64,000 nt of DNA from Adiantum capillus-veneris (taxonomy: Eukaryota; Streptophyta; Polypodiopsida; Polypodiales; Pteridaceae), in contig CM043962.1 of the NCBI GenBank assembly GCA_014529385.2, positions 126,942,970 to 127,006,969 on the forward strand, written 5' to 3'. Position 1 is the stretch's first letter, and each line of letters begins with the position of its first letter. Below are positions 1 to 11,700 of this stretch, in pieces. The position numbers and the translations under genes were made by a program. Below the pieces are notes generated by a model. It worked only from the letters and a program-made list of their open reading frames with translations. It had not been told where the DNA came from and searched no databases.

Positions 1-1278
1 CTTCTCGTTTGGTGGTTGTGTAGTTCTTTTCCACACTGTTTAACTGTCGGCTTGCATAATAGACTGGAAAATCCATTGTTCCGTCTCTAGGTTGAGCCAG
101 AATACTCCCGATTGCATATGCAAAAGCATCAATGTGAACATGGAATATCATTTCCCAATCCGGTGCTTTAAGTACAGATGCTGATATAAGGTTTTCTTTC
201 AGCTTTTGGAATGAAGTTTCACACTCCTCGGTCCAATCGAAATTGACTAGCAAACGATACAGAGGTTGTACGATGACCGCATACATGTATATGAATCTTC
301 GATAATATCCGCAGTGTCCCATGAAGGATTGCACTTGTTTCGCATTAGTGGGCCTGGGTAGGTCTACTATGACTTTGACTTTGTCTAGGTCAGTGGTTAT
401 GCCATTTCTTGACACAATGTGTCCTAAGATGCGGCCTTGCTTAACCATAAAGATACACTTTTTCGGGTTAAGACAAATTCGATATGTCCTGCATTTTTCA
501 AATACCTTTTGTAAATGGTCAATATGTTCCTCTCGTAGTAGAGAGTGTACACAAAGATCATCCATGTATATTTCTAAGAATATTCTTAGGTATTCTTTGA
601 ACGTGTGCGTCATTAACCTTTGGAAGGTAGCTGGGGCATTAGTTAAGCCAAACAGCATAACCCGATATGCATAAGTTCCCCATTCTGTGGTAAACGCTGT
701 TTTGTGTTGATCCTCCCTTGCAATTGCCAGTTGGTTGTATCCTGAAAACCCATCCAGAAAGGAATAAGCCCGTTTTCCGGCCACCCGTTCAAGTACATGT
801 TCTGTGATTGGCAAGGGATAATTATCCCTTATGGTGGCTGCATTTACCTTTTTGAGGTTTACACACACTCACAGTTTTCCGTTCTTTTTGGGAACTACCA
901 CAATGGGTGACACCCAATCTGTATGTTCAATTTCATAGATGAATTCAGCTTCTTTCAGCTTGTCAATCTCCTCTTTGATTCGTTTAGCAAATGTATCATT
1001 GTTGTATAAGGACGTTGTTTACTAGGTTTTGCATCCGATTTCAAAGGAATTGTATGTTGGCATATCAATGGATCAACTCCATTGAGGTCTTTATAGGACC
1101 ATGCAAACACATCTTTATATTTATTGAGAAGTTGTGTTAGCCGTTCTTCTTCTTCAGGCTCTAAATTGTTCTTCCTGGCGTCTAGGGTGCTGATTAGCAA
1201 AATCATAAAACCTGATATTCTCGGTTTCCCTTCCATGCTCACTTGAGGTGTCTGAACACTCATTATCTGCATCATCAT
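1..1278 (-). pseudogene. gypsy pol fragment: reverse transcriptase and start of RNase H
   Basis: Minus-strand translation gives a gypsy reverse transcriptase in order: a start region (KYKDVFAWSYKDLNG), the fingers motif (WVSPIVVVPKKNGK), FLDGFSGYNQ, the palm segment (FGLTNAPATFQRLM), the catalytic box IYMDDLCVHS, then LNPKKC and LGHIVS, and an RNase H start (VHIDAFAYAIGSILAQ). Both Asp residues of YMDD are present. One in-frame TGA follows the KNGKL motif, where the family normally has Trp, near position 870. A frameshift lies near 1,000. The gene continues past the left edge. It would copy element RNA into DNA in a cytoplasmic particle; this copy is broken. Confidence 0.85.
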
Positions 1279-2281
1279 TTACTTCCAGATGTTCAGAGGA
1301 GTTATAAAACTCTTCTTGTTTTGGTGGTTCTATCATCTCATCTTCTCCGAGTATAATGCTTACAATGTAGTAGGGTATTACATCATAGCCATCCTTATTG
1401 CAAAATTTTGTTGTTGGACTATCTGTAATGGTACATACATCCAATGTTGCCAGTATATGTTTCCATTCTAGAGGTTCTAAGGCATCTTCGGAGAAAGGTT
1501 CCGGAATATACTCCTTGTCCTCAATCGCTCTTTGTATGACGCATTCCTCCCTTCTTAAGCTTCCACAATGTGAAGCTCCGCACATCCATAGCTCTTTTTG
1601 TTGCCCTAACCATGTTGGGAGTTTCAATCCTGCTACTGTAGCTGAATCAAACTCTTCCACAGGTGTTTGGTTCACATCTTTGTAACTATGGTCTTTCAGG
1701 TGTATTTTAGTTGTTGTCTCGCCATGTCTGAAGTATATATGGTCATAACCCCAATCTTGGACCATCTTCAATTGTCGCATGAATGGTCTTCCCAAGATGA
1801 TCTCATAATTGTTCTTTTTGTCGAAATCGACTATTGCAAATGTATGCTCATACTCGATCCCGCACGAAGTGACAATCACTTTTTCTAACAGTCCTAGAGG
1901 CTTCTCCATGAACCCATCTGCAAATTGCAATTTCATTCTGGTAGCTCTCAAAGCTGGTTTTCCCCATTTTTTCTAGATTTCCTTGGTGGCGATAGCAACT
2001 CCTGCTCCACTGTCAAGAATGGCTTTAGAAACTACTCCTTGGAATTCTACTGGTAGCGTGGTGTTTCCATCTTCTCCCTTGCAATACTCTCCAACCTTGT
2101 TTAATGGTACTGGCCTAGTGTTTAGTTGAGGCATGTCCAACTCTCTGATCCCTTCCTGTAGCCTCAAGGTGGGGTCTCTCACTCCAAATTTTTCTAGGCA
2201 TTTACCCACTGTGGTCCACATGTTTGGTCGTAACCTTAGGAGTTCGGCTAATGTGATTGTGCGGGGTGGACAATAACTCAA
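1154..2281 (-). pseudogene. gypsy aspartic protease region
   Basis: The retropepsin active-site motif LDSGAGVAIATKE is read on the minus strand near 2,000. The downstream hallmark IILGRPFMRQLKMVQDWG lies near 1,770-1,830. A stop and frame change at about 1,960 split the domain into two reading frames (2281-1973 and 1951-1154). The second frame ends in an acidic linker that overlaps the start of RT. The protease would cut the Gag-Pol polyprotein. DSGA rather than DTGA is common in this family. Confidence 0.75.
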
Positions 2282-2884
2282 TCAATCCTTGGGAATCCAT
2301 CACTTTGTTAGAAGAAAGTCTTTGAGATGGGATTGCTCTCAATTCAGACTTGGCTTCATACTCTCCTAGGTAAGAGGGTAAAGTTTTCAGCGAGTCTGGT
2401 TGGCTGTGCCTCGAACTAATTGATCCGTGGTCTCCCCCTTGGGAATGTATCTCAAAGTTCATTTGAACCTTGCCTCAAATTCTTCAATAGGAGGTAAGAT
2501 CACATTTTTCTCTTTTCTCGTGCTATTCATGTGGTTACTCATCCTGTTAGCCTCGTTGGCCTCACGGATTTGCTTCCATAGATCGTCTATACCGTTACAG
2601 TCCTTACCCATTTCTGTCAATGTTTTAGGTTGGAACCCGTCAGTTGCCTCATCTGTTGTATTTGGCACTATGATAGGTTCTCCTCTGGACTCGTAGGCAT
2701 TAGGGAGTCCTTCCTTTGTTTCTACTTGTTTCTCTAAAGTTGGTTGGATAGGGGTTGGAGCTGGTGCTTCATGCCAATTTGCAGGTTTACCCAGCGGGTC
2801 TTCCATCAATGATTGAGATGTTTCGATCATCTTTTTACACATTTCCAACATTTGTTTTTCTATTTCCGCATATGGATAAGTCAT
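2202..2884 (-). pseudogene. gag-protease linker, broken frame
   Basis: Two overlapping minus-strand reading frames (2884-2459 and 2462-2202) continue the gag-pol coding region between the gag zinc knuckles and the protease. The first predicts a charged segment with the run EKQMLEMCKKMIETSQSLM and a Pro-rich stretch; no catalytic motif is visible. The junction at 2,460 is a frameshift. Several stops also lie between 2,884 and 3,069. It is interpreted as decayed linker of the same polyprotein, not a separate gene. Confidence 0.55.
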
Positions 2885-3068
2885 CCACCTTTGCTCTTGG
2901 GTTTGGTTTTTTTAGTCTGGCTTCATAAGCTTTTAGAAGTGCATCCAACTGCTCATTTACCTTGCCTGCCAGTACAGATCCTCCTGATCCTGCACTTTTG
3001 GGCTCTGCTATTTCCTTGGGTACTATGGTTGCCGTGGTGTGTGAGCGTAAGCTAGCTAGATCCTCTAA

Positions 3069-5978
3069 CTACTCTAATCTATCCTTTGTATGTTTCAACT
3101 CCTCGGATAGAGCTGTTTGCTCTCGTTCTTTCCTGGCTCTCACACACGCCTTTCTAGCTTTCCAAGTGCTTCTCTGATTTTTCGTTTCTGAACTTTGGGC
3201 ATCAGTTTTTGGCTCTTTCATTATGGGTTCGTTCGTCATTCTTTGATCTTGGGCTCGTGTCACCGCCTGAATAGGTATGATTGTTTCATTTTCTGACCCT
3301 CCACTGGAAGGTACTGTTTCTAGCATGTTCAAGGTGGTTTTTGCTCCTTTGCTCGGGTTTTTAGGGCAATCAGTAATCAGATGAGTAACCCCACACGCGA
3401 TGCAATATGCGTTGACTCTAATGATTTCATCATGAGGACAATCTCTTAGCCAATGGTCTCCACCAAACTTGTAGCAGGGTCCCTTGGGTTGTTGAGGTGC
3501 TCCTTGAGCTCCCCTTTGTTGGTATGCATGTCTCTGTCCGCCCATGCCTCCGTTGGCTATGAACAACAATGTTTGTTCATCTAAGCTATATATTCCTTCT
3601 CTTAATGCATGTGCAGCTGTTGGTGGTCCTGTACTTACTATCATGCTCCATGGTTCTGGTATCGAGGGTTCTTCCGGTGGATAATAGGCAGAGTTTGCCG
3701 CATATCCATTGGGATCTTCATAATATGCATGCATAGGCACCAAAGCCTTATCCTCTGATTTGGTTACGATTGGTGTGTATCTTATACCGACTAGTCGTAA
3801 TCCTGGTAGGGGTGGTTGTTGCCCCAACATCGGTTGTGGTCTTTCTACACCTACAGGTCCTGGTAGGTTGCCTGCTTGATACCTAGGCATCGGTGGAACT
3901 TGAGGAGAAGCTACCTGAGCTTGGGGAGCGTAGGGTCTCTCTCTCACATATCCTTTGTTATAATAACATTCCTCTGTCCCATGGTTTGTCCATTTTTGTT
4001 CAACAGCACACCACTTGGGCTGTTTAGCCTGAGGTTTGGCATAGAAGTTAATCTTTTTTAGCACTTCATCTACAAGCAGCTCTTGGTTTACAACTACTTT
4101 TCCTTTTGGTGCTGTCTTAGAAGACTTGCTTCCACTTTGTTGTGAAGATGAATCGTTGTCAAGGTCCTTGAACTCCCCCTTTTTGTAGACCGCACAATTG
4201 TCCACAAGGTAAAGAGCCTCCTTGGTCAACTCATTCAACGTCGTGCTCCTCTTCATATGTAAGTCTTTCTGGAGATCCGCATTCCTTATTTCTTGGATGA
4301 ATATAAGCATAAGTCTGCACTGAGTTGGCAATTCTTCCACAGGACAGAACTTAACATATCTTTTCAGTCTTAGGGCTGCCTTTCGTACAGATTCCCCATC
4401 TTTCTGTTTGAATTTATGGATTTGTGAGACGGTATTATGAGCTATCCCCCTTTGTGAGAATTCCTCGATAAACTCGTCAAACACTTCCTCCATAGACTCA
4501 GAGTCTCTACGCTCTATAGAGTCAAACCAGGTAGCAGCATCATCCTCTAGGGTTAGTCCAAACCCTGAAAATTGGGTAGGGAAGTCTAACACCTCTTCAG
4601 CTCTAATTACACGCACAAAGGCTACTACATGATTTCTTGGGTTTCTGTTTCCTGTGTATTTCTTGTTTATCCATTTTTGCACTTGAGAAGGTCTAATTCT
4701 ACGATGGTCTACAAACCTCATCATTGGATCTCCACGTCCTAATCGATATACCTCCTCAGGTCTTCTGTGGTAGGCTAATTCCTCTCCCAGTGGTGCTCCT
4801 AAGCCATAATTTCTAACAGTTCTCGCCAGAGATGGTTCATCTCTTCGAACTCGTTCTAAGGGTGGTCCTCCAGGCTCTGTTGACCCTTGAGTCTTTGGCT
4901 TTCTCTCTCCTTGATACCTTGAATAGAGTGGTGGTTCTTGCAAATCCCTTAGCCCTCGTGCGGCTTGATAACCATCTCGATTTTGGTCTTGTTCCAATGT
5001 TGCACTCTGTTGAATCCATGCCTGTAATGATGGCTGGTTTGCTGGTTGGTTTTGGTTGTTGAATGCCTGCGGTCGGGTGGAATGTGAGGTGGCATCATAA
5101 TCTTCTGAAAAGGGATTCGTCGACTTGCTAGGGGTGTAGGTGGCTCTTGGCACATCGTCTGGGGCGTATGTTGATGCTCCTGGAACTATCGCGTTTTCTA
5201 CCTCCTCTGGGAGAATACGTTGGTATTCTCACCCGTATCTATCAACAAAAACTATACCCTTCCCCATAGCAGTTTCATAAGAGAATAAATAAAGAACCTT
5301 GTCTTTGCTTAATTCATTTAAGTATGGTTCTCTGCTGCAAAAGTAAGCGACTATACCCTCACTCTCATGCTTGTAGATTCCCACGTTCTCATTATAAGTT
5401 GGAACCCTGGTTGTTTTCTTATCATACATAAAAATAGCTCTGGGCCGATCAATGTTTGGTGGCAGTTCTTGAACTTCTGAAACCATTTTCCCTTTCGCCA
5501 CGTTATCTCCACATCTGTTGTAATCTTCAGGGTTACTGACTATCAGATAGTGGTTCCCCTTTTCGTCTCGGAATCTATCTCCATCATCATAGACTCGAAT
5601 GATCTCCAATCTCTGAGCCGGCCTCTCTTCGATACAAATGCACTTGCGTCCTCGATAGTCAGAATAGACTAGGACACCCCTCGAGTTTGTTCCCTCTAAG
5701 AAGATCACAATGAGCTTGGAATCATTCAAAGGATTTAGGGAGGTGCTTCCTCTTGGAATTGGTCCGTCATATGTGAAACCTCTTGGCTGTTCCATCATGA
5801 AGAAAGATTTGTCTGACGAAGTATCAGTATCACTACCTTCCTCAATATTCCGTGCTAGTGGATCTAGCCTCGCTTGAGTTACACTCTCCTCGGTGGACAC
5901 TAAGCTACCTTGGTCACTTACCACCTTCTGGTCTCTAAAAATGTATCTTCCTGATCTTAAATTCATCAAACTTATCAA
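3069..5978 (-). pseudogene. gag of gypsy element I, with an extra N-terminal domain and one in-frame stop
   Basis: Two long minus-strand segments, 5978-5229 and 5153-3069, lie in the same frame, separated only by a TGA at 5231-5229 and 25 open codons. They are best read as one Gag of about 970 residues with a single nonsense change. The N-terminal 250 residues start MNLRSGRYIF and match no domain I recognise. The middle holds the capsid-like retrotransposon gag domain (FPTQFSGFGLTLEDDAATWF, then EFSQRGIA and RLKRYVKFCP). The C-terminal part has two degenerate zinc knuckles (CYKFGGDHWLRDCP and CIACGVTHLITDCP). Gag would build the particle and bind element RNA. The stop makes this copy a pseudogene unless it is read through. 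Confidence 0.8.
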
Positions 5979-6387
5979 TGCAATTTACCACAAATCCAAC
6001 CACTCACCTGGCAAAGGATCAGTCTCCGCACAACTTCTTACTTTGCTGTTGAATATACCTGTACACAAGCGTTTAATTTCGACAATCGAATCAAAGCCTT
6101 TATCTACTAGAGGTTATCTTAGTAATGATTGGTATAACTGGAGAGTTAATCTCAACCACTACTGTATTTTATACACTGCTGATGTTCTGGATTAGTTCTG
6201 CTAATCTGGAACTTTACTTCCCTCGGATGTTGGTCAATTTACGTGAAAAAGTCCGAATTCAGTCTTTGCTCCGTCAAATGGACAAACAAGGTCCAAATTC
6301 ACTTCTGAAAGAAGTTCTGGAACCCTTAAGCCAAATGGAATCTCATTATCTAAGCCCAGTCAAAATTTCTCTTCAGTAGGCCCCAAT

Positions 6388-6411
6388 AGACATCCTATGC
6401 GTAGGATGTCC
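6388..6411. repeat. 24-bp palindrome, family 1, copy 1
   Basis: The left arm AGACATCCTA and the complementary right arm TAGGATGTC are separated by TGCG; only the last base breaks the symmetry. It would fold into a 10-bp hairpin in RNA. It lies in the leader of element I. Confidence 0.9.
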
Positions 6412-6665
6412 CCTGCTTTGTTTTGCTTGGATTTTTGCACTATGGATTTCCCTTGATGTGCTGAGTCCACAGCTGTTTTTACTTTTTGATTTGGACACCT
6501 ATAAGCTGGTCAATGGATCAAAAATTTGTTCTGATAGCCTGCTTTGCTGATCTTGATCAGTTTAATCAACTCCAATTTGGACCAAAATTGACTAGGAGGC
6601 TTGCCTCAGGCTATACAACACCTTGCTATGCCCACTGTCAGTATCTAGCTTTAATTTCTTGCTTT

Positions 6666-6689
6666 AGACATCCTATGCGTAGGATGTCT
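6666..6689. repeat. 24-bp palindrome, family 1, copy 2
   Basis: Perfect 10-bp arms AGACATCCTA and TAGGATGTCT around TGCG. It is followed by a TTTTTCATCAGAA context that is also seen after copy 5 in the spacer of element II. Confidence 0.92.
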
Positions 6690-6790
6690 TTTTCATCAGA
6701 AGGGCTTCAAATTCAAAACACAGGCTCCCCTTGAGGTGCTGATCACTTTGGTATGCTCAAAATTAGGTTTGGAATGTAAAATTACACAGA

Positions 6791-6814
6791 AGACATCCTA
6801 CGTGTAGGATGTCT
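6791..6814. repeat. 24-bp palindrome, family 1, copy 3
   Basis: Perfect 10-bp arms with loop CGTG in place of TGCG. The arms are unchanged although the flanking sequence is not alignable with the other copies. Confidence 0.92.
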
Positions 6815-7236
6815 TCTTGGCCTGTTTGACCCCAGACTTGACCCACAGCTTCCCCTTGATGCCAACAACCCAGTGGTATGCTTAGATTTTGGTTTGGATT
6901 TCAAAATTCCCCAATTTTAGCTGTTCTTGCCTTTTTCAGTCAAAAGTGCTAAAGTCCGTTTTGAACCCAAATTTTCTCACCCAAATGAGATGAAACCCCT
7001 CTCAGTTACTCAATATATCATGCAAAATCATGCTCATACAGCCATCATATGGTTTTGGTCTTAAAATAATGCTTTGGCACAATTTGGATAGGATGTCTGG
7101 CAATTTCAATCTATCTGGCCTTATCCTCTCAAGATATGGTCAAATTTTAACTTTCCAGCTAAAAATAGGGTAAACCCCCACCTTCTGAACACACTGGTCA
7201 ACTCAAAATCCCAAAATTCCCACCAGATTAGCATGT

Positions 7237-7260
7237 AGACATCCTACACGTAGGATGTCT
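7237..7260. repeat. 24-bp palindrome, family 1, copy 4
   Basis: Perfect 10-bp arms with loop CACG. It is the copy nearest the PBS within the leader of element I. Confidence 0.92.
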
Positions 7261-7780
7261 CCTCGCTTGAAATTAAATTTTTTCCTGACAGAAATGCTCC
7301 TGATGCTCTGCAGCTCTATCATAAACACTCACAGTAACTTTTGGACTTCACTTAGGCTTTCAAATACACTTTTGCGTCTTTTACAAACTTGTGATGAATT
7401 TACCAAGCAAGTATACATGCATGAAGTGTTCTAGATCCTGAATCATGATGTCCTACTTACTCTACTCCTACTCATCATATGAAATGGTGATAATGATGTT
7501 TTGGTTGCTTTTTGGCCTCTCCGGACTCTCAAGCTCTCCTCTCACCGCTTCTACCACTCCAACTCCTACTCAAGAACTCAACTAATACCTAAAACTATCT
7601 TTGTCTACCTAAATCTACCTAATTCGAAGGATCTAGGCCAGACACACGCTTTCTAGACTCCCTCTAAGACCTATAGAGTCCTCCACCCTCTGGTCCTATC
7701 TAAATGTAAAATGAGACTCTTGGCAAGCCAAAAATCCCTATCCTCAAGGACTAGTCTCGGTCACCTACCTAAGGTTTTCG

Positions 7781-7798
7781 TCCCCAACAGCGGCGCCA
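7781..7798 (-). promoter_or_regulatory. primer binding site of element I
   Basis: On the minus strand the 18 bases directly after the LTR (one spacer base) start TGGCGCCGCTGTTGGGG. This resembles the TGGCGCCG type PBS of plant Tat/Athila gypsy elements, usually assigned to tRNA-Asp. The same first 11 bases occur in the TRIM at 17919. Confidence 0.85.
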
Positions 7799-7799
7799 A

Positions 7800-8734
7800 T
7801 GTTGGATGGATACGCCGCGACGGACGTTAGCACAACGAGAACTCACCTAACAAGATTTGTCAGCTAAGGACAAAGCTTGACCCGCAGGCACGTGGAAGCA
7901 AGCATAAGGTGTCAACCTACACTCGACCGACTCCTAACTAATTCCTACAGAGGTCTCTACCCAATGTCTAAGTCACAGCCTTCAAGAGTGCATAAGAGGA
8001 AACTTCCTACAACGCTTTCTAGAGCCGAACACCTATCAAACAATCTCGAAACACCACATAACTTGAAGGAGACCCTACTATCACCAATAGGTCGCTCTCC
8101 CTAAGGTCTATGAACCAAAATCCCAACCCAAAATACCTGGTGCAAAATCACGTAGGATGTCTGGCCAAAATTTGCAGGTCTTCGTTTCAAAAATCTAAAG
8201 AACCTAATGTGTAGCTCTACTCAATGTGAACGCGTGGATATCTTGCAATGCAAAATCGGACAACGTATGCTCACTAAATCACCAGATGAAGCTCGTAGAA
8301 GGAGCTCGCAAAATCGGAACGTACGTGCGCAATGTAGGTATCGGCGCGTAGCTCTCGTCGGGGGCAACACGCTGCACTTCTCCGCACTCGATTCCGACCA
8401 CCAGTGCACACGTAGCGTCAAGATGAAGCTCACACTCCCACTCGTACACAGTACGCTTACTCACAGACTTCAAAACTTCTTTTTTAAAAATGACAAAAGG
8501 TCCTTCATTAAGGTCAAAAAGTGGTATATATACCTTACAATTCTCAAACCCTAAAGTTCCAAATCAACCATCTACTCAATCTAGCTATCAAAACTGGGAT
8601 ACAATCTGGAAACTTCTGTAAGTCCCAATATTTACAAGGTGAAATGTCGAGTTTTCTCAATAAATGAATAATTACAAAAAAAATGATAATCTCTCGAGAA
8701 GTCAGTTTCCGTAGGGTGTGTCCAGCTTCTAACA
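7800..8734 (-). repeat. LTR shared by elements I (as 5' LTR) and II (as 3' LTR)
   Basis: A 935-bp LTR with TG...CA ends; on the minus strand it starts TGTTAGAAGC and ends CCATCCAACA. A PBS touches its low-coordinate end and a polypurine tract touches its high-coordinate end, so it closes element II and opens element I. A TATA-like TATATATA lies at 8525-8532. A single palindrome arm (about 8150-8161) is also present. The U5 end carries ACGTCCGTCGCGG, also found at the end of the element III LTR. Confidence 0.88.
8525..8532 (-). promoter_or_regulatory. putative TATA box of the shared LTR
   Basis: TATATATA in the U3 part of the LTR on the minus strand, about 725 bp from the U5 end. It would drive transcription of element I. 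Confidence 0.5.
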
Positions 8735-8749
8735 CTCCCCCCCTCCTTG
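8735..8749 (-). promoter_or_regulatory. polypurine tract of element II
   Basis: On the minus strand CAAGGAGGGGGGGAG abuts the TG start of the LTR. This is the plus-strand primer site of reverse transcription. The PPT of element IV at 53181 is almost identical. Confidence 0.85.
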
Positions 8750-8786
8750 CTCATGTCATCCTCGACATGGCCGTTGAACTGCTTCT

Positions 8787-11700
8787 TCATCTTATGGTAT
8801 CGCGCACCTTGAGCAGCGATTCATATCTTGCATGTAGATTCATCATTGTTGGGCCAAAAATATCAGTGTTTATGGTGAAGAAGCCGGTGTAGAACGCTTC
8901 TTCAAAGGCCTGGAGGTGATAGGATGGCATAAACATTATCCTTTGATACAACACATGTATCACTTCCTTGGAAGGCTGACCAGACAGATCATAAGCACAT
9001 CAGTAAGTATCTTGGAAGAAGAAGATACTGTCTGTCACCTGGCCTTGCTTGAATGTCTCAAATACTGCTAAAAGAGTTTTGAAAATTTTCTTCATCATGA
9101 TGCACGTAAGGTCAGGTGAGCCAGTGAACAATTTGATGGCGCCCGTTAGGGTTTTCACCATGTATTGGACACTTATTCTCTCACCTGCCTTCAAGCCCGA
9201 CAGCTTAAGATAATTCAGCCAAGTGGTTTGGCTCCTTTGTAATATCTCCTGGGCCTTCCACGTCCGGATCCTTGGTAGAGGACAAAAGCTAAGGTTGTCT
9301 CTGATGTTTTTCGGTGCCTCTACCAAATGGATTAGGTACTGTGGGTACTCCGGCAGCCACGCCTTCCTCCATTTTGGCTGAGTCAACTATTAACTTGGCC
9401 CCTTATGGCTGAGAGATATCTGCATTGTAGAGTGGTACTGTCGGCTCCTCTCTAATCCTCTTATTGATGGTTGCAGCTTCATACTTTAGCAAAGGATATG
9501 GGAGAGAGGGTTGAAGCCATTCACGCCCGAGGTTGCTGGTGTCAATCTTCTGGATGGTCATGGATTTGAAAACCCTCTGCTCCCATTCCAAGGCTTCCTT
9601 AGTCGTCTCTCTGATCTCCACCTCTATTGCTTTACGCAGCTTTTCTTCCTCTTCCTGTGGCAGATCTTGTGGCTCTTGAGAGGATCCTACTAGGATTTCC
9701 TCTTGCATAGGTGTGTCCACATGATCTGCCACATTTTCTAGATCTATGCCCTCAGTGGCCGCTCGCCCAGTGCCTTCTTGCTCTCCGGCTTGCTGTCCTC
9801 TCAGTTCCTCAATCTGCTTTAGGAGTTTTTGTTTTTCTGTTTCAGCTTCTTCTCCCATGTTCCCGAGGAGGTCGTTCAACTCGGCGTTTATCTTCTCCGC
9901 CTCCTCGAGCTTTCTTTTGATACTTTCTAATTCCTCTTGCATGGCTTTTTGTTCTTCTTCCATTCGTGTTTGCATAACAATTGACCCTTCTGCCATCATC
10001 AATCGTTGCTTTTTCTCTAGAGTCAGCTCTTTTTGAAGTTTTGTCATCTGTTCTTCATAAATTTGGCTTTCCGTAGTGATGTGAGTCGAGCTAGTAGCTC
10101 TGTCTCTAGCAGGAGATGCCCGTAGCCACTGGATGGTTTGATCTTTCACTTTAAGCTGGTCCTTGAGCTCGAGGACCTCATGCTGGCTGGCTTCTTGATC
10201 TAACTCCACCTTTTCTTTGGCGTTTCGCATTGCTTCAACTTCTTTGGACTCCTCACCCAGCTGTAGGGTCAGGTTATCCCTTTCCCTCTCCGCATCTATC
10301 AATGATTTGCTGAGTGCTTACACTCCTCTTCGACTCCTTGCATTCTTTGGGCTGCTGCCTGGTTTTCTTTTTCCATTTCCTGGCATCTTTGTAATGCCTT
10401 TGCTAAACTGGCTAGTAGCTCCGCTTCTCTCTCTTTCTGCCTTTGACTTTGTCTTTGTAAAGAGTCTACTTCCAGCTTTATCTTCACTTCAGTGGCCTTG
10501 AGAGTTGCCGTCTCACTTTTTGAGGCCTTGGACTGCGCTCTTAACCCGGTAAACTTTGTCATCACCACATCCCAATCGTTGGAGGGCGGGCGCAGGTCCA
10601 CTGTATCTGTGGCCATCTCCTTTAGTTCTACTAACTTGATGCTTTGTATTTTCTCCTTAGGCCTTGTGCTTGCCAAGTCGAATGCGATTGTGGCAGCCTC
10701 TTCTTTTGTGTATCCTGCAACTAGCACGTCCAGAAATGTGTTGTATGCTTCATGTGGCCTTGGCTCCTCACTCTTGGGTTTAACCTCTTCCCTCTCCTGG
10801 CTTTGTTCTTTCTTGGACTCTTCCTGGCCTTCGTGGTCGTCTTCCTTCTCTTTATCTTCTTGTGGAGGGCTGTGAGGAGGTGGTGAGGGCGGTGGGCTGG
10901 ACTCAGGGCTGGCTGGTAGAGATGTAGGCTTTTTCTTTAAATCTTGGTCTGCCTTTGTCTTCCTTTCTCTCTCTTGGCTCTCCTGCTCGTCTAGCAGTTT
11001 CTGTCGTACTTGCTCCACTTCCTCTTCTGTAAAAGATACATGTGGAATATTTTTTGATGCGGCATCAAGAATATCAAAATTTTTAATGTAATCTTCGAAT
11101 CTGTTCCTTTGCACCCTTTGGGATGAGCCCGACATTGCTTCTAGAGACGGCTTCCAGAGTTCACTCAAATCGCCTTTAAGGGCCCTTTCTGCTCTGAAGC
11201 TCTCCATCAGTCGCTCTAGTCTTGCCGCTTTTTGTGACTTTGTCTCTTTTTTTTGCACTTACACAAATTCTTTCTTTCCCTTCTTTTGCTCTTGCTGCTC
11301 TTCTTGAACAAGCTCTAGCCATAATTTCAATCTTGTGGCAACCCTTGGTGCTTTTTGTGGCTCGTCTTCTTTGTCTTCTTTGAGCCTCAGCCAATCGTTT
11401 TGTGATGGAGGGTGAGGCCATCTTCCTTTTGCGTGCAATGCCCCATAAATCACCTTAGTGATTAGTTCTCCTGGCACAATATATGTGGGCTTCTTGTTAC
11501 CCATCTTCACTAGGTTGTCATGTATATATTCTCCATAATTGATTAGCCTTGGAGTGCTCTTCATCATTGCCTAAGTGAATGTCATGGCAATTGATCCTGG
11601 CAGCATTCTGTACTTTTGTGGCCGCTTCGTACACATATGGAATTATTGGTTGTACAACTGACTCATGATTGCCACTTTTGGGTTGGCAATATCTTCAAAA

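Larger units (their letters stand above)
5979..7780 (-). other. non-coding leader between PBS and gag of element I
   Basis: About 1.8 kb without a credible ORF on the sense strand. It contains four copies of a 24-bp palindrome listed separately (6388, 6666, 6791, 7237) and a degenerate single-arm match near 7,085. Long leaders are usual in Tat-type elements and may carry packaging or translation signals; that role is inference. Confidence 0.6.
1..8734 (-). mobile_element. Ty3/gypsy element I (5' LTR to RT, cut by window edge)
   Basis: LTR retrotransposon read right to left. The order on the minus strand is LTR (8734-7800), PBS, a 1.8 kb leader, gag, aspartic protease, then reverse transcriptase running off the left edge. 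The PBS begins TGGCGCCGCTG, close to the TGGCGCCG type used by plant Tat/Athila gypsy elements; this is family knowledge. Coding parts contain several single stops and frameshifts, so the copy is dead, yet the RT is nearly readable. RNase H, integrase and any 3' ORF should lie to the left of the window. Its LTR also serves as the 3' LTR of element II, giving a tandem LTR-internal-LTR-internal arrangement. Confidence 0.85.
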
